In this document: positions 21,253 through 32,047 of the stretch, piece after piece
Position numbering within the stretch: the first letter of the stretch is position 1
How the letters are laid out: each line of letters begins with the position of its first letter
Source: Cinnamomum chago
Taxonomy: Eukaryota; Streptophyta; Magnoliopsida; Laurales; Lauraceae
DNA: 64,000 nucleotides
Assembly (NCBI GenBank): GCA_038049695.1
Contig: CP142452.1
Location: forward strand, 33,096,501-33,160,500
Direction of reading: 5' to 3'
The notes under the pieces: generated by a model
What the model was told of the DNA's origin: nothing
The model's database searches: none
What the model saw: the letters and a program-made list of their open reading frames with translations, nothing else
Position numbers and translations under genes: made by a program

Positions 21253-21504
21253 ACGAGATCCTTTCACTTGCTTTGCTTGATGAAGCACGCAACCGGAGGA
21301 GAAAAAAAATATGTTGACTCCTTTTTTCTTCCTAAGCGTGTGCTGGCGACGAATATGCATTCCTTTTTCCCCTCCTCATCCTCCCAACTTCGGTTTGCAG
21401 GGAAAAAAAATCGAAGGCGGCTGGTCTGATGGGAGCCTTGGATCTACGTCGATCTAATGCGTGATTTCACAATCCAAACAAATGCACGGTACGAAGATAT
21501 CAAT
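21253..21504 (-). other. Copia 5' leader, LTR-proximal part (copy 1)
   Basis: Continues the leader interrupted at 13951 by the MULEs and ends at the 5' LTR boundary (21505). Non-coding. Confidence 0.55.
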
Positions 21505-23024
21505 TGATGGATTTGGATGCGGAGACTCTGACACGGCCGGAGATCTATGTGCGTTCCGGCGATTGGAAAGATCCATAGATCTCTTAGCTCTCTTGTCTTT
21601 CCTGTGAGATGGAATAATCCCCAGCGGTGGACCCATGATTTTTGTTTGGGTAGGGCTAAAATTTTACTAGAATTTACATTTGATAAAATAAATAAATTTT
21701 TTCTTGACGTTTGCCTAACTTTTTTTACATGACCAAACAACACTTATACGTTTTTCTTTAGAAAATGTCCAACTCATAAAACTCAAATAGATGCATCAAG
21801 ATAGTGAAGATTGGCCAATGAAGAGGTTGTTAATTAGAAGTACCAAGAAGTATTAGATGGATAAAAAATAATTCTAACCTAATCTCAGATACTCAAACTT
21901 CCATTATCATGTTTCACTAAATTTATATGTCAAAATCAATGCCCAATGGGGGTCACTGCAAATTCAAGGTGAGTGGGTGTATGAGAAAAACTGAATATAA
22001 GAACATTTTGAGGAAACCCATCATTTCCCTTTTCACTTTCTCAAATCCTCCAATCTTTGGATAATGGGAGTGGAATTTTTATTTTTATTTTTTTTTATTT
22101 TTTATTTTTTATCATAGTGGGGTAAGAAGACATGAAAAAATAAATGAATTTGGTTATCTTTGGGTTTTTGTAGATACGCTAAGATTTGGTGGTTTAAGGC
22201 TTTGGGTATGGATTAGGACTTGGGGGTTCAGTTTTTAGAATTAGGATTTGAAGATTAAGCGTTTTGATTTAGGTATAAAGTGATTATGACAGATTATACT
22301 AGATATGTTTGGTAGATAAAGATGTAATGGCTTACAAAGTACATAGGGACCAGCGACGAGGAGCTCGATCGACAATTGACGCGAAGAGATTTCAAAATAA
22401 GAGGTGGAAAAGGAGGGAGAGCGATGTATTGCCGCAACACGTCTTTTTTTCCTTTTTTCTCTCCTTTTTTTTTTTTTTACCAATGAAGCTTACATATTTG
22501 GGGCTATCTTTAGACATATGCGATAAGTTTAGACATGTAGGGCATGCTCCAAGGTCCCATTCAACTCTATGGTAATTTCAATTTTGACGTAGGGTGACTG
22601 CCCTAATCGTGCCCCAAATTGCTCTCCCCTGCACCAAGACACCATTGAAATCTATATTTTGACCTGGGGCAGTCAATACAATGTAACTCCGCCCCGAATA
22701 ATACCAACCCTAGGGCTTCCTTATCTTATATAGATAAGTCTCAAAGAGTCACACTTACTAGAAACTTCTTCGCCAAAAAACCCACATCCACTAATCTTAC
22801 TGGGAGTCTTATTAGTGAGACCAAGAAGAAACCCACATCCACTAATCGTACTGGGAGTCTTATTAGTGGGACTAGAAGAAACCCACATCCAATAATCCTA
22901 TTGGGAGTCTTATTAGTGGAACCATATCAAGTCTTACATCAAGTGGGATTGTATTATTTGTTGGCATCAGCCCTGCTTGATCTGACGTGGGACCCGTGGC
23001 ATGCAGGCCACACGATTTCCTACA
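21505..23024 (-). repeat. 5' LTR of the copia element, interrupted (copy 1)
   Basis: LTR parts 22696-23024 (U3) and 21505-21618 (R/U5) match the 336-bp 3' LTR; 1,077 bp of foreign DNA separate them. In U3 a unit of 50-51 bp with CCCACATCCA and GGGAGTCTTATTAGTG is present three times (from 22781, 22832, 22882) but only once in the 3' LTR, so it expanded after insertion. Confidence 0.85.
21619..22695. mobile_element. Inserted ~1.08-kb DNA element, type uncertain (copy 1)
   Basis: Flanked by GAATAAT on both sides (21612-21618 and 22696-22702), which is present once at the same place in the intact 3' LTR. Left end CCCCAGCGGTGGACCC, right end AACTCCGCCCC. The ends match only over GCGG, a weak inverted repeat that recalls hAT elements, although hAT duplications are 8 bp. 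No transposase frame. A T-rich tract lies at 22078-22110. Confidence 0.65.
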
Positions 23025-23029
23025 AAGAG
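23025..23029. repeat. Target-site duplication AAGAG, right (copia, copy 1)
   Basis: Pairs with 9527-9531. Rejoining at this point restores a continuous LINE frame (LVFS to CAQAK). Confidence 0.85.
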
Positions 23030-23204
23030 AAAACAAGATGGGCAATTGTGTCTTCCTCTTGGGGACATACACTACATCTGAATGCTAGGGAAAAACCCAG
23101 ACGCTTCAAAAGATATTCATTTGGGGTTTTGTTGTGCAGCAGGTGTCATCCGAAACAATTGATTTTCGGAAGGGAGATGTTATTCCAGATTAGCTTGATT
23201 CATC
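23030..23204 (-). pseudogene. LINE ORF2 zf-RVT region, 5'-truncated (copy 1)
   Basis: The minus strand reads IWNNISLPKINCFGWHLLHNKTPNEYLLKRLGF and then CSVCPQEEDTIAHLVFS, the zinc-binding reverse transcriptase (zf-RVT) domain of plant LINEs, with the CX2C...H pattern visible. The frame resumes across the copia insertion at 9526. The LINE is truncated at its 5' side here, next to the target duplication 23205-23221. Confidence 0.8.
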
Positions 23205-23221
23205 GACAACCAGCCCAATTT

Positions 23222-23229
23222 TGTCCAGG
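23222..23229. other. Junction filler between duplication copies
   Basis: TGTCCAGG lies between the end of copy 1 and the start of copy 2 and belongs to neither. Seven of its eight bases (TGTCCAG) are the reverse complement of CTGGACA at 8991-8997, the flank of the left LINE target duplication, so it may be a templated end-joining insertion. Confidence 0.6.
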
Positions 23230-25078
23230 AAGTTATATCCTTTTGCATTGCAATTTACCTTGTTCATCACTATGCTCATTAGCAATATCATTAAAAGTGA
23301 TGAATATGCATTTATGATGCTTGATGGAATTTTGTGTTTGTCACATTCTTGCTCTTAATCATGTTGTCAAATTCAATTGGTTTCAATTGGTATAATTTTT
23401 GATTGATTTGACTTGTGAATGTGATAGACCTTGTGTACATTGGATTGAACTTGATAGTAATATATTTGTTCCATGTCACACACCATTAGCATCATAATTG
23501 TCATGATTGCCACCTCTCTTGCTCTTATAGGTAAATCTCATGATCACCATGTTTATGTATTCATAATCTTGGTTGATTATTAGTTGAGGTTGGCTTCATG
23601 TTTGAATTTCATTTCACTCATCTTGCACATTAATAGTCATATTTATTGATTGAATGAAATGAGTTCAAAATTTTCATAGCATATGTTCTTCTTAGTTAAA
23701 TTATTTGATGCCATGATTAATAAACCCCATTTCATCATGGATAGCTCTAATTTGGATTTTTCCTAATAGTTATATTTTTAAATCCATTTTAGAGTGATTG
23801 ATTTTATAGTATTATCCTTGAATCTCAATTGGTATTCTTTGTTTTTCTAATTGGTATCCATGATTGCTTTTCTCGTTGACCTTGCTTTCTTTTGGTAATT
23901 TGATCATATTGAGCTTTATAGTTAAACGAATCTAATCCTTCTCTTGAAGTTGACCCTCAATTGGTAAAACCATCTTCTTCTTGAACCAAATAGTTATATA
24001 TTTGTCAAAAGTTTGACAAAAGGAGAGAATGGATTGAGGGGGAGTGTAAACATTCATAGGAAGTATTAGTTTTGATCAAATTCGCCCTTGGATTGCCTTT
24101 GAACCCTTAGAGATTACCACCATACATGATAACCTGTTATGAATTTCATTTTCGATTTCTTTTGTTAACAGGTGCTACTAAAGGTATTTTCCTTGTTTCA
24201 TGTGTGTAGGTACCTTTGCAATTTAATGGCAAAGGGGGAGAGAGCATTCAAGTTCTCAAAAGGGGAAGAGAATGTCCAAGCTTCCTAAGGGGAGATATTG
24301 TATGATCTTCTGCAGGGGGAGAGAATGCATATCTTGCCTAAGGGAGAGAGAGGCATGGTCAAAGGGGGAGAGGCAGAAGAAAGAAAGCTTGGGAGCTAAA
24401 GAAGATGCTTGGCTATAGAGAGAAAGAAGAAAAGAAAACTTGAAGAATGATCAAGCTCCAAGCATCAAGAAGAATGAAGAAAAGAGAACAAGAGCCCAAA
24501 CTAAGAGAAGGAGCATCCAAGAAGATTTCAAGACTTGTCCAGCTTAGGGGGAGCTGAAGACTTAGTGTGTAAATTCAGTGGTGAGTGAGTTGCCATCAAA
24601 TTGCAAAGGGGGAGATTGTTAGGAATTTTGTAGATTGCAATTTGATGGATGCATTATCATTCTAGCATCATTTGATTTACACATGTGCATTGATTTATAA
24701 AAACTTGAAATCTTATTTTATACATGCATTGGTTTTTAGACTTGAAGAAATATTGATTTATGCATGTTTTGTTTTTAATCTTGGATGCATTTGTTTTTTA
24801 AAAAGGAGTTTTAGAAAATCAAGCAAGCCATTGGTTTTATAATTTCGAATCTTTTTTGGATTTTTATGTTTCATGTTTAAAAACCCTTAGAATGATTTAA
24901 AACATGTTTTTAAGCTTGATTTAATGGCCCAAAAAATTCCCAACAAAAAATACTTTGAAAAATGGATTTTAAGGAATTTTGGCCCCAGGCCAGAAACGCA
25001 GTGTACCAGGTCGACCGAGCCAGGCCCAGGTTGACCGGGTATACTGCCGTTGGCCATTTTTCAAACGGTCACTTTTTT
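23230..25078 (+). mobile_element. LARD-like element 3' part (copy 2)
   Basis: Duplicate of 7042-8890: inverted-repeat interior, polypurine-like cluster, and 3' LTR from 24617. Base differences are few (for example TCTGCAGGGG for TCTGTAGGGG). Confidence 0.85.
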
Positions 25079-25198
25079 GGCCATTTAGAGCTTACTACAG
25101 TGGTTTTCTTTTTCGCTGTCCAAGGGATGCAATTAGAACGATGATAAATGCACTACCCGGTAGTAAACCACCTTCTTTCTGGACAACCAGCCCAATTT

Positions 25199-25714
25199 AT
25201 GTTTTGCTTAAAGGGTAATTGAATTTAAAAAAGAAGAAAGAAGAAACATGGGTCAATGATGACCCCCATAGGCAGGACAGAGCAAAAGAGCAAAAAAGAA
25301 AAAAAAATGAAAAAAAAAATGAAAAAAATGAAAAGATTACAATGGAGCTTCCAGAATACTCAAGAAATGAAAAAAATGAAAAGATTACAATGGAGCTTCC
25401 AGAATACTCAAGAAATGGCATATTGCTCTGAGCTGTAATAGGATTTTTTAATTTGATTCAGAGAGAAGGAGATAATTTCTTGCAACTGAATTTTGAGGAG
25501 ACTGTGAGGAAGATTGTGTCCTTCAAAGATGGATCCGTTTCTAGCCTTCCATAGAACGTAGATGACGTTTATGAAGACCGCTGCCATATACTTGGAGCTT
25601 GTTGAGTCATTTCCCATGGAGAGAGTTTGCCAAATCGCGGGGTATAGAAGGATTGAGGAAGCTACAGATCAGCTGCTTGGAAGAGCCAGAGCCATAGTGA
25701 TTTTGCTTGGGCAT
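25199..25714 (-). pseudogene. LINE ORF2 C-terminal fragment and 3' UTR (copy 2)
   Basis: Duplicate of 9011-9526 with the same frame breaks. The A-run lengths near 25305 differ slightly. Left target duplication at 25182-25198. Confidence 0.75.
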
Positions 25715-26085
25715 AAGAGTGATGGATTCGGATGCGGAGACTCTGACACGTGGCTAGAGATCTATGTGCGTTCCGGCGATTGGGAAGCTCTGCATATCTT
25801 TTTGCCTCTTGTCTTTCCTATAAGATGGAATAATACCAACCCTAGGGCTCCCTTATCTTATATAGACAAGTCCCAAAGAGTCACACTTACTAGAGACTTC
25901 TTCGCCAAGAAACCCACATCCACTAATCCTACTGGGAGTCTTATTAGTGGGACCAGATCAAGTCTTACATTAAGTGAGGTTGTATTCTCTGTTGGCATCA
26001 GCCTTGCTTGATCTGACATGGGACCTGTGGCATGCGGGCCACACGATTTCTTACAATCTCTCACTTGGCACGAATGCCATGTACA

Positions 26086-29000
26086 TCAAACATAACTCAA
26101 TCCCATACGCATCACATGACTTGTAAAAACCTCTGCAGGCAAAGCCTTGGTGAGAGCATCAACCATCAATTCCTCTGAAGGCATATAAAATATTTTTATA
26201 TCATTCTTTTCAACCTTCTCTCTGATGAAGTGATACTTTATCTCAACATATTTTGATCGGCTGTTGAACTTTTGCTCGTTCACCATGGATATTGTAGATG
26301 TGCTATCTACGTTCATTGGGACAGGCTCTTTTTCTCCAATTATTTCCAAATCAGTTAGGAAATATTTTAACCAAAGAGCCTCCTGGACTGCTGTATTGTA
26401 GGCTATATACTCTGCTTCGGCTGTCGACTTTTCCATAGAGGTTTGTTTCTTGCTAACCCAAGAAACGACACCTCCTCCGAGGGTAAACACATAGCTGGTT
26501 GTTGACTTTCTCTGGTCTAAATCACCGGCCCAATCTGCATTTGAGTAGCTGCACAGTTCCAGGACTTCACCTTGATAACACAGGTGAAGATTCACTGTTC
26601 CTTTGATGTTCCGCAAAATCCTCTTAACTGCATACCAATGCTGTAATCATCGTTTGATTTCATTTACGGCTTCCAATTGATCACCAGCGATCAAAATGTC
26701 ATCCACATATAATGACAAAAATAAATAACTACACCCACTGCGTTTAATATAGAAATATATGTCTGCATTATTGGGGACAAATCCTATTTCACCTATGGCC
26801 TGGTGAAATTTTCTATACCATTGTCTCGAGGCCTGTTTTAATCCATACAGTGCCCTATTAAGTTTGTACACTTTGTCCTCATGACCTTGTACCACAAACC
26901 CCTCGGGTTGTTTCATATAAATTTCTTCTTCTAATTCGCCGTTCAAGAATGCGGTTTTCACATCCATCTGATGCAATTCAAGGTCACGACATGCTACCAA
27001 TGCTGCTAATGTTCGTATGGATTGAAATTTTACAATCGGAGAAAACATTTCCTTGTAATCTATTCCTTCCACTTGTGTGAATCTCTTAACTACTAGTCGT
27101 CCTTTATATTTGTCTAAGGATCCATTCGACTTTAGTTTTTTTTTAAGAACCCATTTAAATCCAATGGCTTTTCGATCTTTTGGAAGATCAACCAATTACC
27201 ATACTTGGTTCTTTACAATTGATTCTATCTCCTCTCTCACAGCCTCTAACCAATACTGTGCATCCTGCCCTTTGATCGCTTGAGAGTAGGAATCCGGATC
27301 CAAATCTTGCACGATTTCCAATAAACTGCAATAATCATCTAGATATGACGGTTGTTTCCTAGCCTGAGTCGGCCTGCCAATCGGCTCATCAGGTTGTTCA
27401 ATCACCTTAAGTAGGCCCTAGCCAGGAATTCTATGTCCAACGTCCTCTTCGTCGGAACCCCCACTTGCTTGAACCCCCTTGCCCTTAGAGATTTTATATA
27501 ATTCCACACACTGCGGTTTTACTCTAGGACTGACCATCGGATCCTCAAGAAAAACCACATCTCAGCATTCCATGATTATCCTGTTATCGTGATCATACAC
27601 ACGATATCCTTTGGAATGTAATGGGTAGCCAATGAAAGAACATTTTTTCTTCGTTTTTGCTTGTAGTTTATATCTTTCCTGTGGTGGTAGCTGGACATGT
27701 ATAGGGCAGCTCCAAACTCTCACATGTTCTAATTTTGGTTTGGCACCGGTCCATAATTCATATGGGGTCTTGGGCACAATTTTGGAGGGTACTCTGTTCA
27801 AGATATATTGTGCCGTGTTTAATGCTTCTCCCCACAAATGCAGCAGAAGTCTCGCGTGGCTGATCATTGACTTTACCATATCCATTAAGGTTATATTCCT
27901 CCTCTCAGCCATGCCATTTTGTTGTGGGGGCATATTGAGTTGAATATTCATGAATGATTCCCTCAAGTGCATAGTATTCTTTAAACAGTTCCGAGGTATA
28001 TTCACCCCCCTATCGGATCTAATCCGTTTTATTTTTTTGCCCTTTTGATTTTGGACCTCAGCAGCATATATTTGAGACATTTTTAAGGCCTCATGTTTGT
28101 GTTTAATCAAGTACACATAACCATATCTGCGGTAGTCATTAATAAATGTGATAAAATAGTCATCCGCCGTTCTGTTTTGGACATTCAATGGTCCATAGAC
28201 ATCAAAATGAATTATGATTAATATTTTTGAACTTTTAGTTCCTTTTGGAAATGGTTTCTTGACCATTTTTCCACTTAGACATGGTTCGCATATTAGGTAC
28301 TTCACTTTACCTAAATCTGGTAAGAGTCCATCCCTAACCGTTCTACTTATTCTGTTTTTGTTAATATGTCCTAATCTCATATGCCATAACATTGCCAAAC
28401 CATCATGCACACATCCACACACAGAATAATGAGAATTAGATTTTATTTTATCAATAAGAGTGTCCAGTAAATACAATTTATCAGAAAGAAAACCAATGAC
28501 TAAAACTTGATCGTGCATGCCAACTGTAACCTCTTTATCTTTAAATATGATTTCGAATCCATTCATAGTCAACTGGCTTACAGAGATGATGCTCCTCTTC
28601 ATAGCTGGAGTAAAGAAAACATCGGAGAGATATATGGATTTTCCAGTTGGTAAGCGGATTTTGACTTTCCCTACACCCAATACATCACAGAATGTTTCAT
28701 TCCCCATGTAAATACTCTAATCTCCCAGTTTCATCTCTTTGAATTTGACAACCCAGCCTTGGTTCTTGATATATGCCTGGTGGCTCCTAAATCAACCCAC
28801 CAATTCTTATCATTGGTGTCCATCATCATGGACTCTATGACCATCTCATCATAATCACCATGTTCTTTGGTCACTTTACATTGATGGCTACTCTCACCCT
28901 TTTTCTTTCTGCATTGAGAAATAAAGTGTCTAAGCTTCCCGTAGTTAAAGCAAACACCATTCTTAGGCCCTTTACGTTTTTTATTGCCTTTGAATTTCCT

Positions 29001-29680
29001 TTTATTTTTCATATTGACGGTTAACGCACCGTTATTATTCTTAGTTTTAGAAATCATTGCAGAGTTTGTAGGTGTTACACCGTGGACGACCTGGTTTGTC
29101 CTTCAGCAAGCAATCTAACTTCAAGCTCACTGAGGGTTACACCCTTTTGGAGGCTAAGGTTCTGAGACACATTCTCCCACGAAGGTGGAAGACTCATCAA
29201 CAAGTACATGATTTGAAAATCTTCATCCAGTTCCTTTCCCAAGGCTGCGAGGTTACTATAACGGACAACCATTTGATCAATATGATCCCTTATAGGTGAT
29301 CCCTCTGGGATCTTATAGTTAACATCTGCGCTGAATGCCTCCATCAAGTGAGATTTTGAGGTTTCATCATATTTGTCCATAGCATAGTCATAGGTTTCTT
29401 TAGCAGTGTTAAAGTGCTCAAACTGCTTTACCAAATCGCTGGATATGAATCCGACCAGAAGATGCCTCGCTGATTTGTTATCAAATACCCATTGTTCATA
29501 TACATCATGATGTTCCTTAGGGGCATCATCAGCGGACTTGGAGATCAGATCGGATTCAATCACCTATGTCAATCCGTCAAAGCGCAACAATGCGTCCATC
29601 CAACGCTTCCATATGGCTAAGTTATTGCCGTTAAAAATATCAACTTGAGCAAGATCATGCAACACTGATTTGGAAGACAT
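26086..29680 (-). pseudogene. Copia gag-pol polyprotein, degenerate (copy 2)
   Basis: Same structure and lesions as the copy at 9898-13491: early gag stop, Tyr in the knuckle, Leu in the protease active site, deletion between reverse transcriptase and RNase H. It differs in the reverse transcriptase: a run of nine T (27136-27144) instead of eight keeps one frame open from MVDLPKDRKAIGFKWVL to YVDDI (26647-27195, 182 codons). Residue Gly in FLNGELEEEIYMKQ agrees with the family, where copy 1 has Asp. Here copy 2 keeps the older state. One gag residue (Thr for Ile near 29395) goes the other way. Confidence 0.85.
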
Positions 29681-31269
29681 AATTACTATTGAATTTAAAA
29701 TGAGGTTTAGATACAACTGACTGTTAAAGGAGAAAAATCAACCTTTTTTCTGAACCGCTGGATCATTTTCTTTTTGCTGCTAATGCGTAGATCTGCTTAC
29801 AAGGATTCCGCAGAACCAAACCGTTTGTCGATCGGAGTCTGGATGCTCAAGATATCGCACTACGAAGTTTTGACGGTTAAAAAATATCCCTGCCTAGCTT
29901 TCTGCTGAAGTCCCCAGTTGTCGTCGCCTGCGTCAACAACTGCTAGTGTGGGCCTGCTTTCGATGGGTCGGGTTGAGCTCAAGTCAGATCCGCCCAAACT
30001 TCAGTCGTGAATTCCTTACTTCCTCTCCATCTAGGTGCGTGTCCATAGGGCAGATGGGGATGAAACAACAACTTCACGTGCTGTGACCAAGGCTTCCGCC
30101 AAAAAAGAAATCCTTTTCAATGCACAGAACCCAAGACTAGATGAGAAAATGGAAAATTACCGTACGGACGTTCCAAAACCCTGCATTTACCCAAGATGAG
30201 ATGAAAGGCTGCAAATTACCTAATAGAAGATCGTACATGAAAGGACGTCCAACGTTGGACAGTTTTACCCTTTTATCCTGCAATATCCTAACCCTGTAGG
30301 ATATCCTAGGGTTCGATATCCCAGGTTTGTAGGATATCGCACTGTTTCGCTATAGTGAGAATAATAGCGAGAATAGGAGGTTTTCCAGAGAGAATTCTCG
30401 CTATAGCGAGGACACAACTCACTAGAGTGAGGGTCTCACTATAGCGAGCCCACACGAAGGCTAAACCTCGCTATAGAGAGCCCACCCTCCTTGCCAGGGG
30501 TATTTTCGTAAAATGATTAATATCATTTATCCCTTTCTCCTCTCTGACTGTATCCTACCCACTCCTACTCTCGTCACTTGTCTCTTTCATTTTCTTCTCT
30601 CATCTTCTCAGGTATGATCCTCTTCTCTTCTTCTTCTTATGGGTATTATCATTTTTTTTCTCTTACATTCACTCGTGTACTTTTGGTTTGCTTGGGTTTT
30701 CTTGATTCATCCCCAAACTTATGTATTTGGCATTTCTCTTTACAATGTGCACGAGGAAGGGTTCTCTTAAGATCTAACACTCAAATCTAAACATATTTTG
30801 AAGTCTGGTAAAAGAAAAAAAAAAGGTTTCGGAATTCAAAAATACATGATCTGTCATGTCAGTAACCATGGGTCATTTGGAATAAGATGATGTTTACTAA
30901 CGGAGGTCAATAGCCGTTTTGAAACTCACTGTTCATTAACGACATTATTCAGTGCATAAGGCCCAACAACCTGTTACTCTAAAAATAAATAAGGAAAAAG
31001 GAACTTTCGAATTTGATTGAAGGTTGGGTGGAAGTGCATGTGATTCTATTTTGGGTGTTCTCCATTTTAACAGATGACATTAGTTGGTTATATGCTCTAT
31101 GACAAAGTGCTATATGATGTTTCACCCTATGGGATTATATGAAGTCATTTATATATCATAAAAGTTGGATATGATTTTTCTGCACACTATGTGTTTGTTG
31201 AATTGACTGGGAGAAATCTTGCACCTTATGTGTTTGTTTATTTGTCTCTGTGACTCTCCATGGTACAGC

Positions 31270-31643
31270 ATGCCTCCTAAAACTTATAAAGGGAAGCGAC
31301 CAGCAAGGTCTTCCTCTAGTTTCAATACTGAACGGTTTAAGGATGTGAGGGTGCTCAACGTTTTGAATCAAGATTCATCAATCGCACAGTCATCTTTGAG
31401 AAAATAGTTGTGCAGACCGATCTCACCACTACAAGGTTTTTGCATTGGCTTCATCTTAACCGTTGCATGATTCTAATGAACTTGATTGATGAATGCTTTG
31501 AGGACTGGGTACGGGAGTTTTATTGCTACATATTTGATGTTACAAGCAGTGGTTTCAAGACCTATATTCGAGGAAAGACAATGTCTGTGGATGCAAATAA
31601 GATTTCCACTTTAAATAGGTTAATGGTGAAAGATATAAGATGA
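31270..31643 (+). pseudogene. Transposon protein, Transposase_32-like, frameshifted (copy 2)
   Basis: Duplicate of 15081-15454 with identical frames and the same frameshift at the KIVVQ junction. The frameshift therefore predates the duplication. Confidence 0.55.
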
Positions 31644-32047
31644 GAGGGCAGTATATCCATAAAAAAACATATCAAATGTAAGAAGATGAACAAAATAATG
31701 CATTTCATGGAGGGATATAAATCTTAATAAGTGATTTACGGTTTCCATCATAAGAATAAAAGCAGAAAAAGGGTTTATCAATACTACATTTATGGGCTGT
31801 TTTGGACCATATACCGTTGTGATGAATAAAATGTAATAAGTACAGATGAAAAAAGATGGAATGATAATATCCTATTGGTACCCACAAGCCAAAATGGAGA
31901 AGATGGAAATGGAGCGCTTCAGTTTCTAAAAACGGAGGTCTTCAGTTCATGGTGTAAAAATGAGCTATCTGATGGGATGGGAGTAGGTAATGGTGCAATA
32001 TCCTACGATCCTAGGATATCGAACGGTGCGATATCCTAAGGGCATGG

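Larger units (their letters stand above)
9532..23024 (-). mobile_element. Ty1/copia element with nested insertions (copy 1)
   Basis: Minus-strand copia element bounded by AAGAG duplications: 5' LTR at 21505-23024, leader at 13492-13951 and 21253-21504, broken gag-pol, 3' LTR at 9532-9867. It inserted into a LINE. MULE A and MULE B later landed in the leader and a third element in the 5' LTR, raising its length from roughly 5 kb to 13.5 kb. The LTRs differ at 11 positions in the first ~100 bases of U3, so it is an old insertion. Confidence 0.9.
7042..23221 (+). repeat. Tandem duplication, copy 1 (16.18 kb)
   Basis: Every feature of this interval recurs in the same order and orientation at 23230-39410 with an offset of 16,188-16,191. 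The small drift comes from single-base indels in homopolymers. Differences are sparse: for example TTTCGCTCAT/TTTCACTCAT near 7430, an 8T/9T run near 10948, and GTC/GCC codons near 10752. Left homology begins at 7042, inside the LARD interior. Right homology ends at 23221, the outer end of a LINE target duplication. Confidence 0.93.
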
